Shown: positions 21,280 through 32,252 of the stretch, piece by piece | Layout: each line of letters starts with the position of its first letter | Numbering within the stretch: position 1 is the stretch's first letter | Source: Neostapfia colusana | Lineage: Eukaryota; Streptophyta; Magnoliopsida; Poales; Poaceae | Assembly: GCA_030760725.1 (NCBI GenBank) | Contig: JASWHV010000005.1 | Location: forward strand, 94,618,622 to 94,682,621 | DNA: 64,000 nt | Reading direction: 5' to 3' | Notes under the pieces: model-generated | What the model saw: only the letters and a program-made list of their open reading frames with translations | Database searches by the model: none | Told to the model about the DNA's origin: nothing | Position numbers and translations under genes: made by a program

Positions 21280-21991
21280 GTGCGAGGGCGGAAAGGCGGA
21301 CGAGGCGTCGGTGATGAAGCAAAGGCCCGCACGGGAGGAACGGTAGGCGTCCAGGCAGCTCTCCAGCGTGCTGCTTCGGTGAAGAGGTGGCACCCGCGTG
21401 CATTCGGTGGCGCCGGGAGCGGCTTCGGTGGCTCGGGTGGAAACCAATACACCGTGGTAGACTTAAGCAGCAAGTTATAACCCCCACCTCTCTATGACAA
21501 GTGGGGCCCACAACTCCCTTCTGCCCCAAAAGATCTCCAAATCTTTGGCACATGCAAATTCATCCCTGAGGTACTCAAATTAAAAAGTTATTTGGCAATT
21601 TGACCAGTTGTGCCTCAATTTCGAATTTAAATTCAAATTTGGGTGAAATTTACAAGTTCCTTTGATATTCATATCAAAGCACCTCCAAATTTGCTCAAAA
21701 CTTGGCTCCCTCATAATTTGGACCTGAGAAACTCAAATATATCCTCTGATCTTTGAGTTGGCTTTTGCAACTACAACCTCTCCAACATCAGTTTGAATTT
21801 TTCCTTTTTGGAGATGGCCCTCCCCTTTTTGGAAGTGACCCTCTTAGTTCAAACTGAATTCCAAGTTTTATTGCACATGCCAACACTTTCATGAGGAACA
21901 CAAAAGTTTTTGTATGTCCCATTTCTTGTATTCAAACTCAACTTTATTCATAGCTCAAGTTTTCTATTTACAAGTTTTTGGGACTTTTACA

Positions 21992-22027
21992 TTCCTCCCC
22001 CCTTAAAAAGAATCTCGTCCCGAGATT
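21992..22027 (-). other. PPT and palindrome of unit 2
   Basis: The PPT is at 21992-22004 (AAGGGGGGAGGAA on the minus strand) and abuts LTR a. The palindrome AATCTCGTCCCGAGATT is at 22011-22027. Confidence 0.88.
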
Positions 22028-22059
22028 CATGATTAAGGACAAGGTGGAGAGGACAACTA

Positions 22060-25000
22060 CTACATATGAGCCTCTAACAACTCCGGATGATTGCGCTGGA
22101 AATACTCCTCGCTTTCCCATGTAGCTTCGTCGGACGTGTGATTTTCCCATAGCACCTTGAAAAATCGCAGCGTCCGATTTCTTGTTTCGCGAGTCTTTTC
22201 ATCAATTATCCGGGTTGGATGCTCAACATACGTGAGGTCCGGCTTCAGATCTGCCATGTCTCCCGTGAGAATCTCCGTTGGAACTTTCAAACACTTCCGC
22301 AACTGAGATATGTGGAAGACATTATGCACTCTGGCTAAGGCTGCCGGTAGCTCCAAACGGTATGCCACGGGTCCACACCTTTCCATGATGGCGAAGGGAC
22401 CGATAAAACGCGGAGCTAGTTTTCCTTTCACTCCAAATCGGTGAATGCCCTTCATGGGAGATACGCGGAGGTAGACGTGGTCTCCAACTTGAAAGTTCAG
22501 AGGACGACGTTTCTTATCCGCATAGCTCTTTTGTCTGGACTGAGCGGCTTTCAGATTTGCTTGAATAAGCCTTACCCGCTCTTCTGCTTCATTTACGAGA
22601 TCAATCCCGTAAGTTACCCTCTCGCCGGATTCACACCAGTTCAAGGGTGTGCGGCACTTCCGGCCGTAGAGAGCTTCATAAGGCGCCATTTTGATACTTG
22701 ATTGATACCCGTTGTTATATGAGAACTCCGCCAACGGTAAGTGATCATCCCAGCTCTTACCGTGGTGGATGACACATGCTCTCAGCATATCTTCAAGTAT
22801 TTGATTCACCCTCTCAGTTTGTCCATCGGTTTGAGGGTGATACGCGGAGCTTCGAATCAATTTAGTTCCCAAGGATGTGTGTTGCTGTTCCCAGAAACGG
22901 GACACGAACAGCGATCCTCTGTCGGAGACAATGGTTCGGGGAACTCCATGCAAGCACAAGATTCGTGCTATGTATAACTCCGCATACTGCTTGGCGCTGT
23001 AGTTGGTATGCACCGGAATGAAACGTGCCGATTTGGTTAATCGATCAACGATTACCCAAATCGAGTCATGGTGGTGGGAGGTCATCGGCAACCCAACGAT
23101 GAAATCCATACTTAAGTCTTCCCACTTCCATGCCGGTATTTGTAGCGGTTGCAGCAAGCCCGACTTCTTCACATGGTCGGCCTTAACTCTTCGACACGTA
23201 TCACATTCTGAAACGTATTTTGCAACTTCACGTTTCATACGTGTCCACCAAAACTTCTTCCGGAGGTCTTGGTACATTTTATTGATGCCAGGATGAATAG
23301 AAAATTTGGATAAGTGAGCCTCATCCAAAATTTTCTTCCGCAGCCTCATATCACGGGGTACGACTATCCGGTCCTTGAACCACAAGGTATCTTCATCATC
23401 TAACTGGAAACATTTCATCTTCCCGTTTTTCAACCTCCTTTTGATATGAGCCATGCCCTTGTCTCTCCTTTGAGCTTCCATGACCTCCTCTCTTATTGAG
23501 GGTATGAGAGCTAGGTTATGTAGGGCCCCATAGGGAACCAAGTAGAGACTCGGTTCTCCCTCTTCTATCGGCGTGATGGTTAGGTTATGAATATGAGACT
23601 TCCGGCTGAGTGCATCGGCAACCACATTTGCCTTGCCCGGATGATAATGAATTTCAATCTCATAGTCCTTGATCAGCTCCAACCATCGCCGTTGCCGCAT
23701 ATTTAACTCCTTTTGAGTGAATATGTACTTCAAGCTTTTGTGGTCGGTGTAGAGATGAACCAGATTTCCCAATAGGTAATGTCTCCACATCTTCAAAGCT
23801 AGTACCACGGCAGCAAGCTCGAGATCATGCGTTGGATAATGTTGCTCATGATTCCGTAATTGCCGTGATCCATATGCGACCACACGTCCTCCTTGCATGA
23901 GTACACACCCAAGCCCGACGCCGGATGCATCACAATAAACATCAAAAGGCTTGGTTGTATCCGGTTGAGCTAGAACCGGGGCTGTTGTGAGGTGTTTCAC
24001 CAACACTTGAAAAGCTTCCTCACATGGCTTGCTCCAATCATACTTTATGCCCTTCTTCAGTAGCTCCGTCATACGTTTGGAGATTTTTGAGAAGCTCGGG
24101 ATGAACCTCCGATAATATCCCGCCAAACCCAAGAAGCTACGAACTTCATGGACTGATGTTGGAGACTTCCACTTCAGCACTTGTTCAATCTTGCTTGGAT
24201 CAACAGCAATGCCTTCTGCTGAAATAATGTGCCCAAGAAATGGCACTTGGTTGATCCAGAATTCACATTTACTAAACTTTGCATAGAGCTTGTGATCTCG
24301 CAGTCGTTGGAGCACAATATGCAAATGTTTAGCGTGTTCCTCTTCAGATTTGGAATAGACCAAGATGTCGTCGATGAATACCACGACGAACTGATCCAGC
24401 TCCGGCATGAACACCGAGTTCATAAGATACATAAAGTGGGCCGGAGCATTGGTCAACCCAAATGACATGACAAGATACTCATAGAGTCCGTATCTTGTCG
24501 AGAATGCTGTTTTCGGGACATCTTCCGCTCGAATCTTGATTTGATGATATCCCGACCTTAAGTCCATCTTAGAAAAGACTTTAGCACCCACTAGCTGATC
24601 GAAGAGGATATCAATTCTTGGTAGTGGATACTTGTTCTTTATGGTCACAGCATTCAAAGGACGATAATCGACGCATAGCCTCAGCGTCTCATCCTTCTTC
24701 TTCACAAATAAAGCTGAGCAACCCCATGGTGATGAACTTGGACGAATAAACCCCTTGTCCATTAGATTCTTGAGTTGCTCCTTCAGCTCGGCTAATTCGT
24801 TCGGAGCCATTTTGTATGGTCTCCGAGAGATTGGCGTGGTTCCCGGTATCAACTCTATTTTGAATTCCACCTCGCGCTCAGGTGGTAAGCCTGGAAGATC
24901 TTCGGGAAACACGTCCGGATATTCACGGACTACCGGAATGTCTTCTAACTTGCACACCTCGGTATTACATACTTCCGGGTCTTTAGAAATCGCTTCGCCG

Positions 25001-26523
25001 AGGTACAATGTTTGACGTCCGTGAAGTGGAGAGTCCAAGTGAACACTCTTGTTCTCGATGTCTAGAACAGCCTTATGGAAGGTCAACCATGATATTCCCA
25101 ATATGGCATTGATTCCCTGGTCTTCGAGAATGATGAGGGTGGTAGGATAAATTTTTCCACCCAAGCAAAGTGGTGCTCGAGAAACGACTTCATTAGTTGA
25201 TATGTCTCCACCTGGCGAATGAATAAGGTAAGAACCTTTGGTGATAGTGGTGGAGATCTGATCTCGGATTACCGTTGCCCGGCTAATGAAGTTATGTGTT
25301 GCACCAGAGTCGAATAAAATGACAACCGGCTTGTCATTTAAGGTGAACCTGCCGGCAAGAACAGGTCCTCCCTTTGGCAGATCATCGACTGACACATAAT
25401 TGACTGTTCCCACTTTTGACATAGCTTTTCTGGGCTGCCCAAGATCACTTTTTGGAACTGGACCCGCAGACACAATGTTACTGCTCGGTTCAGTTGCTTC
25501 ATTGACGTTGGGCTCATTGTCAACCTGAAGTGGGACAGCACTCGGTTCAACTGAGAAATCACCTTGTTCATCTTCAGCCTCTTGAGGGTAATAATATTCT
25601 AGTGCACCTTGTTGACACTGAGGTGCATAAGAAATAAGTTGCTGCTGCGGTAGAGGTGAATAAGACCTCTGTGGAGTAGAAGAGTCGTCACACTCCCAGA
25701 ATGATTGCACCTCTTGTGGAATCTCTCGACCGGAAGGTGAACGGATTACCAACTGATACTTCTGAGGTAGACGATTTTCTTCATCTAGTGATGAGTCCCT
25801 CTCCCTCTTTTCTTTGAGGTAAAGGTTGGAATAATATTCTTGAGCAATAGCACAGCTCACGAACTCATCAAAATTCTCTTGGCTAACTTGAGCCAATTCA
25901 CATCGTAGCCTAGCAGTCAGCCCTCGATAAAAATGATAACCTTTCATGGCTGGTGATTTCACATAGTCAGGGACATATTGAGCTAAGCGATTGAATTCCT
26001 TCGCATACTCAATAACACTCATGTCCCCTTGCTTCAGACTCCAGAACTCATCCAGACTGGTTTGCATTATGCCCGCAGGGATGAAACGAGCACGAAATGC
26101 AGCCTGGAACTCCGCCCATGTGACACGATGCCCTGCTGGTTGGACAGCAAGGTAGTCTGCCCACCATGCTCCAGCAAAGCCGTGAAGCTGTTGAGCGGCA
26201 TATAGAGTCTTCGAGAATTCGTCACATCGGATCAACCCAAGCTTGGACTCAATGACACGTAACCAGTGATTTGCTTCACAATGGTCAGCCGCCTCGGAGA
26301 ATACCGGCGGTTGTGTCGCCAAGAAATCCAGATACGTGCTCTGGGTTAGCATGTGATGTTGAGCTTCTCGATCTATGCCTTTCTGAACTAGAGTTTGGAG
26401 AGTTTCATTCATTTTTGCCATAATTTCCGCCAATCCGGTTGGCGATGGCTCTTGTGATGAAGTCGAGTCATTCCCACCTCGACTGGAACCTCCAATCTCC
26501 ATTTGAGAATGTGTACGTACCAT
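22060..26523 (-). CDS. gag-pol: Gag-Pol polyprotein, array unit 2 (intact)
   Basis: 1487 residues. Retrotransposon gag domain about 85-215; no CCHC zinc knuckle, but a Gln/Glu/Pro-rich linker (about 235-360) in its place; aspartic protease DSGAT at 405-409; reverse transcriptase FIDD at 716-719; RNase H with D861/D865 and TDHKS; integrase zinc finger with C1107 and C1110; catalytic D1140, D1201, E1237 (DD35E); chromodomain in the last ~55 residues. I chose the ATG at 26521-26523 because it directly follows a splice acceptor; the frame extends only nine codons further, has no ATG there, and is closed by TGA. The pol part resembles element A throughout, while gag is much more diverged. Residues R817 and Q1214 are shared with units 3 and 4 but differ from unit 5 and from related elements. 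Confidence 0.95.
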   Translation of the reverse strand: MVRTHSQMEIGGSSRGGNDSTSSQEPSPTGLAEIMAKMNETLQTLVQKGIDREAQHHMLTQSTYLDFLATQPPVFSEAADHCEANHWLRVIESKLGLIRCDEFSKTLYAAQQLHGFAGAWWADYLAVQPAGHRVTWAEFQAAFRARFIPAGIMQTSLDEFWSLKQGDMSVIEYAKEFNRLAQYVPDYVKSPAMKGYHFYRGLTARLRCELAQVSQENFDEFVSCAIAQEYYSNLYLKEKRERDSSLDEENRLPQKYQLVIRSPSGREIPQEVQSFWECDDSSTPQRSYSPLPQQQLISYAPQCQQGALEYYYPQEAEDEQGDFSVEPSAVPLQVDNEPNVNEATEPSSNIVSAGPVPKSDLGQPRKAMSKVGTVNYVSVDDLPKGGPVLAGRFTLNDKPVVILFDSGATHNFISRATVIRDQISTTITKGSYLIHSPGGDISTNEVVSRAPLCLGGKIYPTTLIILEDQGINAILGISWLTFHKAVLDIENKSVHLDSPLHGRQTLYLGEAISKDPEVCNTEVCKLEDIPVVREYPDVFPEDLPGLPPEREVEFKIELIPGTTPISRRPYKMAPNELAELKEQLKNLMDKGFIRPSSSPWGCSALFVKKKDETLRLCVDYRPLNAVTIKNKYPLPRIDILFDQLVGAKVFSKMDLRSGYHQIKIRAEDVPKTAFSTRYGLYEYLVMSFGLTNAPAHFMYLMNSVFMPELDQFVVVFIDDILVYSKSEEEHAKHLHIVLQRLRDHKLYAKFSKCEFWINQVPFLGHIISAEGIAVDPSKIEQVLKWKSPTSVHEVRSFLGLAGYYRRFIPSFSKISKRMTELLKKGIKYDWSKPCEEAFQVLVKHLTTAPVLAQPDTTKPFDVYCDASGVGLGCVLMQGGRVVAYGSRQLRNHEQHYPTHDLELAAVVLALKMWRHYLLGNLVHLYTDHKSLKYIFTQKELNMRQRRWLELIKDYEIEIHYHPGKANVVADALSRKSHIHNLTITPIEEGEPSLYLVPYGALHNLALIPSIREEVMEAQRRDKGMAHIKRRLKNGKMKCFQLDDEDTLWFKDRIVVPRDMRLRKKILDEAHLSKFSIHPGINKMYQDLRKKFWWTRMKREVAKYVSECDTCRRVKADHVKKSGLLQPLQIPAWKWEDLSMDFIVGLPMTSHHHDSIWVIVDRLTKSARFIPVHTNYSAKQYAELYIARILCLHGVPRTIVSDRGSLFVSRFWEQQHTSLGTKLIRSSAYHPQTDGQTERVNQILEDMLRACVIHHGKSWDDHLPLAEFSYNNGYQSSIKMAPYEALYGRKCRTPLNWCESGERVTYGIDLVNEAEERVRLIQANLKAAQSRQKSYADKKRRPLNFQVGDHVYLRVSPMKGIHRFGVKGKLAPRFIGPFAIMERCGPVAYRLELPAALARVHNVFHISQLRKCLKVPTEILTGDMADLKPDLTYVEHPTRIIDEKTRETRNRTLRFFKVLWENHTSDEATWESEEYFQRNHPELLEAHM

Positions 26524-28070
26524 ACTGCACGAAACAAAATTTTGAGTCAATCAAAATTCTATCTCAGTAGTAAGTAAAGATAAGTAAAACATGAACATGT
26601 CATGAACTTTATGAAAGCATAACCACATTCATGTTTAAACAAATCTTATGTACGCTAAGCTAATCAGCGGGACTACCCTGACCAGCTCACACAAACTCCA
26701 AGTTTTACTCAAGTCATCAACAGATTCTAGACTTGAGTTCAATACCAAAGTTTTAGTAAACTTCAGTAGCTTTCCAACCAGTACTTATGTGCTCATTAAG
26801 GATTTTTCTACAGGAAGTTATGGCTTAAAAACAGAAAGGTCCAGAGAGGTTTTTGCTACTGTCCTGGTTCTGAACAGTTTGCCTTCAACTGGACTTTTCA
26901 CCCATGTAACATGTGATTCTGCTCTGGAGGCCTACAAGGAAGTTGTAGAGCACTTGAAAATATTTCCAGAACTGTATCATACACCTTATTTGGGTCAAGC
27001 TACTCAGAGTTATGCTCTGTTAAAGTCCAGCAAGAATTTCTGCCAGAAACAGAGCTCTCTGTTTTTGAAAACTTTGACACCTAGTTATACTCCCATTTGA
27101 ATCTTAGCCCAAATTAAGAGTTCAATAACTAATATTTGTTTCAAACTTCCATATTTAGTTGAAAGTTAGCTCATGAATCATTTCTTCATAGGGAAGAGGT
27201 TCTTATGTGTAGTACGGTGTCGATGCACCGTAAGAATCATGTCGGTACTACGTAGCCTCACCAAATAAAAATGCTAACCGGATTACACCGGCATATACGT
27301 ATTATCAGTGGCACTAAGACGGTCTCTCGCACACGTGTACTACATGGAATACGTACGTGGTTAGTACCTGCAGAAGATCACTCAATAGTGGTGCACTCAA
27401 AGGTTGTTTCATTTCAGGCAGTTCTATAATTGAAAGTAAATACAAACGCCCGTATCATTGCCATACGGCCATCCTTGAGTTAAGTCACGTCTCAAGGTAC
27501 GTGATCGTGTTTCAACACCACACGACGGGGAACCCGAGTATGTCATGAACGGGTCGTCACGGTTGGGAATGTTATCAACCCAACGGATACCACCTACTGC
27601 CCTGCAGGGCACGCCGATGGCAAGCGCTGCGTATGTCCTCCTGGGCTATTTCCAGACGAACACACTCTCGCGTTACTGACCACGCGATGGGGTCTCCACT
27701 TACTTGCCTAATGCACGCTAGGGATCAGCGTTTCATATGAACTCAGGAACATGAAGAGTCCAAGAGTTTCATATTAACATCTCACACCAAGCTGTGAGAT
27801 CTGCCCTGAACCACTTTCCTCATCAGGGGAGCTAACCGAAATTGAACCGCTTTCGGTAGCGTTCCTTACCATTCTTACCTGAACGTAGGTGCGTAGTTAC
27901 ATAATGAAAGTTCAGAATTAAAACACATATGTTAGTCTTGCCACTTTAAGTAACTACACTACTATAGTCCTTATGTGGGCCTAATATCGTTTCCTCACCG
28001 TATCCTAAGGTTTTGTCGTAATACCATCCTTATTCCGTGTGCTATTACCAATGCGGCTCTGATACCACGC
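26524..28070 (-). other. Leader of unit 2: PBS, donor, 1354-nt predicted intron, acceptor
   Basis: PBS TGGTATCAGAGCC at 28055-28067. Donor TTCAG|GTAAGA at 27879|27878. The acceptor TTTTGTTTCGTGCAG ends at 26525, one base before the gag ATG. The exon part between PBS and donor is about 175 nt. The intron holds many ATGs and no long sense ORF, so spliced RNA would be the better gag-pol template; unspliced RNA must serve as genome, because the intron persists in every copy. Confidence 0.65.
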
Positions 28071-31000
28071 TGAGGGGGCCCGACCTCCATCACGGGGCCG
28101 TGCCGCCTTGCCCGAGGAATCGCATTGGGTGGTGCCGTGTTATGCGGCACCCAACAGCACACATATAAGGAACACAGTATTACATAAATCAAAGGCGGAA
28201 GGTTACAATTATTCTTTGTGAATAATTTACATAAAATAACTACAGCGGAAGTCTATAACCAGCTCACGTTGAATAACTATGAAGCACCGAGAAGAGGTCC
28301 AGCCCGCGGACTCCTCTCGCTAGCAACACGAAGACAAGGCAGCGGCTAGGTTCTCCAAGGGTGACATGACTCGGAAGTTCCCGAGTCTCACCAGACAACC
28401 TGCTTTATAGCGTCGATGCTTACCTGCAAAACCACTTATATAGCAAGAGTGAGCACAAAGGCTCAGCAAGACTTAACCGTCTCTCCTAAAGCATGAAACT
28501 CTACATGAACGTAACCTAAGACCTATCCTGTAATTTGCGAAAAGACTCGCCTACGAGTTCATCCTTAACTTTCAGATTTTAGCCATAATAGTAGTGACCT
28601 TGCGCCCAGCAACATTGGAACTCCACAATCAAACAAGAAACGCTTCATTCCAATGTTACTTGTCCCAAGGTGAAAAATAAATTCAGTTTGCTCTATCTCT
28701 ACTTCAAACATGGTTTTCATGCAACTTAACATAATCACAACAGCAATTATACTTTTTGCAAACTGTTTCCACACAAGTTGATTAACTACGTCACAACATG
28801 GGAGCAAGCGGTACTCAATAACCGCGAGGGACGGTGATTCGAATCAAACACTACCCGGATAACTCGACACATACGCCCGCCTCTGAAGACCCAACTCTGG
28901 CGTCCTTCATTACGTCGTATGTGGCAACCTTTCTCAGGACACTAAACTGTAGAACCGGTCGCGCCGTCTCGGGCTCATAGGTCTAACGAGACGATGTGGT
29001 ATGCCTCTACAGTCCAGTGAACCTGGTACATCGGTTTCCTGGTTCCCATATATCAGTAAGCATCCGGTACACAACTCAATACTTGCTCCTGGACGCGGCA
29101 TACGCATCGGTCCTTAACCGACACAGGCAGAGCTACTCGACCAAGACCTCGTCTTGTCGCAGCCTAACCCCTCTGCCCGGTCTCATCTTTAGAAATGTAA
29201 AGTTTAGTTTGCTTCCTATCCCAACCACACTTATGATATTCTGAACTATAGCTCGCGAGTAGATTCCAACTACTCGTCTTCTACCGGATGCCCTAGTCTA
29301 TTTAGCACGGCCTTATTCTACAGCGATGACACAATTCTACCCTCGACTTCAGGGTTCATGTTTGGTTATGCAAGTGGAGTATCACACATCCTTGACCTAA
29401 TGCACATACAAACCTTGACCAATAGTAGTGAACAAAGGGAAAACTTTTAAAACAACTTAAGTGCAAACCGGGGCTTGCCTTGGTTTTGCAGGTGTCTAAA
29501 GTCAGATAAGATGAAGTTAGTTGCTGATGATGACTTGAAACTTAATCCCTGCCTTCTTGCTCCTTGATCAAATCTTCACCTATTCACGTTTAAGCACTAC
29601 ACGTTATGAACATGCATATCTTTAATTGTAAAACTTTTTGCTAACAATTGCTATAGACAAGTTTAAAACTGGAACTTTGTTTAAGAATTTAAAATGACAC
29701 TGGGGGTGGTGGTTTGGATGTGTGTCTAAGCACTATCCTCGAGTGAGAAGTGAGGTTCATCACTTGGGTGGTGATCACCTAATGAGGTTAACAGGATATA
29801 ATGATCCAGGGCTCCAATGGAGCTGGGAATTTTCTTGGGGGTTCCTTGTCACAAGAAAGTCCTCTGGACCAAAATTCAGAACATTTCACTAAGTGGATCA
29901 CCCAGAACAATTCCCTAAGCATTTAAGCATAAAGGAATTAATTCTGATTAAACTTGCACTTTAATGCAGATCTAAGTGAACCATAATTTCCTACATAGCT
30001 CAGAGAGTATTCCTAAATTTTCCTAGGATTTTTGGAGCTAAGGAATGGCTAGAACTGAATTTCCAAGTTTTGGAAATTCTCTGAAAATGTTTCTGTATTC
30101 ATTTGAATACAGAAATTTGAAATTGGAATTATCCCAACTAAATAAATTCCAAATGACCTGAAACTTTTACAGGAGTCTCCTAATATCCTGAAGAATATCC
30201 TGGCAAAATTTGGAGAATTTTGGTTGAACCAAAGTCCCTCTAAAATTCTTTTGCTGAAAAGTTTTAAAGAATTTTCCAGAATTTTCTATTGCTTTTCATG
30301 CAAATTGGGTTGCATATTTGGATAGAGCATTTCATCCTGAATCGAACCCAATTTGAATCACTAAATTTGGAGCTCTCTAGAAAAAGTTATGCAGATCCAA
30401 AGTTTGAACCAAATCTGGAATTCAAATTAATTCGGGAAAAGTTCAAACTCTGCCTGTGGGCCACAGGGCCACGTGTCGACCGCTGAAACACGAGCCACAC
30501 GGGGCCACAGACCTTTTCCCGTGCCATCACACCGGATCCGAGGCCGCAGCGGATCGAAGATTTAAAATATCGCCGCTGACAGGTGGGACCGGCCGATCGT
30601 CTTCAACCTCGGCCCGTTTCCTTTTTCCCGCGCCGCCCCCTCGCCGGAAGTTCGTCGGGGCTCGCCGGAGTCGGCTTCCCGGCCGTCTCCTGGCTCGGTA
30701 CTCGCCGCCTGGGGGTTTTCAGGGGCGGGGAACATGTCTACGGGGTTGGCTCGGGCTGCCGGTGGCCGGAAGTAGGCCGGCGACGAGCCGCGACCTTCGG
30801 TGATGATCGGCACCGTCGCCCGAGCACACTAGCCCGCCAAAAGCTCGGCGGATCTGCTCTAAAGCATCAGTGGAGGTCAGGCAATCTCGGCGTGGCCTCA
30901 ACCTGGCTCGGAAACGACGGCAAACCGGTTGTCACCGTGCGCCCGCGCGTTCCCGCCATGGCCGCCGACCGAAAAGCTCAAAATTAGCTGTAACCACGGC

Positions 31001-32184
31001 GTTTCTAGCTAGGGTTGTGGAGGGGATTGGATCGCTAGCCAGTCTAGTTTATTTGTGCATGATTTGATGAGCTAAGAACGAACAACAAATAAGAATTTTG
31101 GGTTTTCGTACCGGATCATCGGTCTGGGGCCGTCGGTGATATTTTCCCAAATCTCGCGCGGTGGTTCACCGATTTGCTTGAGGTTTGGGGGTGAGCAGAA
31201 GGGTTCACCAGCGCGTCCGGAGGTGGCCTTGCTTGGGCGTGGAAGTGCTTGGATTAGGCTGTCCATGAGCGCCCCAACTCTCGGTGAAGTGGAATCGCTG
31301 CGGCAACGAGCCGATTTTGGGTCGGGGAGGCAACAACTCGTGGGATGCTGTACTTAGGAAGTGGAGGATGAGCTCACCGTGTGGTTTCTTGGCTTGGCTG
31401 GCCTCTGCACGCTCGGTTTCCTTCAGTTCTCGGTCGATCGCCCGAGGCGGCAGCGTCCTCGGTCCTTTTATTGTGCGAGGGCGGAAAGGCGGACGAGGCG
31501 TCGGTGATGAAGCAAAGGCCCGCACGGGAGGAACGGTAGGCGTCCAGGCAGCTCTCCAGCGTGCTGCTTCGGTGAAGAGGTGGCACCCGCGTGCATTCGG
31601 TGGCGCCGGGAGCGGCTTCGGTGGCTCGGGTGGAAACCAATACACCGTGGTAGACTTAAGCAGCAAGTTATAACCCCCACCTCTCTATGACAAGTGGGGC
31701 CCACAACTCCCTTCTGCCCCAAAAGATCTCCAAATCTTTGGCACATGCAAATTCATCCCTGAGGTACTCAAATTAAAAAGTTATTTGGCAATTTGACCAG
31801 TTGTGCCTCAATTTCGAATTTAAATTCAAATTTGGGTGAAATTTACAAGTTCCTTTGATATTCATATCAAAGCACCTCCAAATTTGCTCAAAACTTGGCT
31901 CCCTCATAATTTGGACCTGAGAAACTCAAATATATCCTCTGATCTTTGAGTTGGCTTTTGCAACTACAACCTCTCCAACATCAGTTTGAATTTTTCCTTT
32001 TTGGAGATGGCCCTCCCCTTTTTGGAAGTGACCCTCTTAGTTCAAACTGAATTCCAAGTTTTATTGCACATGCCAACACTTTCATGAGGAACACAAAAGT
32101 TTTTGTATGTCCCATTTCTTGTATTCAAACTCAACTTTATTCATAGCTCAAGTTTTCTATTTACAAGTTTTTGGGACTTTTACA
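28071..32184 (-). repeat. LTR b (4114 bp), shared between units 2 and 3
   Basis: Same structure as LTR a, with a one-base deletion shared with c and d (AGGTTAACAGG near 29790 where a and e have AGGTTGAACAGG). Private variant: AGAAATTTG near 30115. PBS on the left flank, PPT on the right. Confidence 0.93.
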
Positions 32185-32220
32185 TTCCTCCCCCCTTAAA
32201 AAGAATCTCGTCCCGAGATT
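32185..32220 (-). other. PPT and palindrome of unit 3
   Basis: PPT 32185-32197; palindrome 32204-32220. Identical to unit 2. Confidence 0.88.
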
Positions 32221-32252
32221 CATGATTAAGGACAAGGTGGAGAGGACAACTA

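Larger units (their letters stand above)
17877..21991 (-). repeat. LTR a (4115 bp), shared between unit 1 and unit 2
   Basis: On the minus strand it runs from TGTAAAAGTCCC (21991) to GGGCCCCCTCA (17877). A PBS sits on the left flank and a PPT on the right, showing that it serves as 3' LTR of unit 2 and 5' LTR of unit 1. A U5 hairpin GGTGCCG/CGGCACC is at 17937-17957. A second hairpin (GACTCGG/CCGAGTC, 18174-18193) holds the breakpoint of the unit 1 deletion. The GC-rich block is about 20260-21480. It differs from LTRs b-d mainly in a cluster at about 19817-20337. ORFs in the GC-rich block look incidental. Confidence 0.93.

Noticed and set aside
20263..21673. Several ORFs of 60-153 codons on both strands in the GC-rich LTR block (repeated in LTRs b-d)
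   Set aside because: GC-rich DNA has few stops, the frames overlap on both strands, and they are not conserved in LTR A, LTR B or LTR e. Recurrence only reflects copying of the array.
26521..26550. Gag start nine codons upstream of the ATG
   Set aside because: That extension has no ATG, overlaps the polypyrimidine part of the splice acceptor, and is closed by an in-frame TGA. The same logic applies to the ten codons before 1161.
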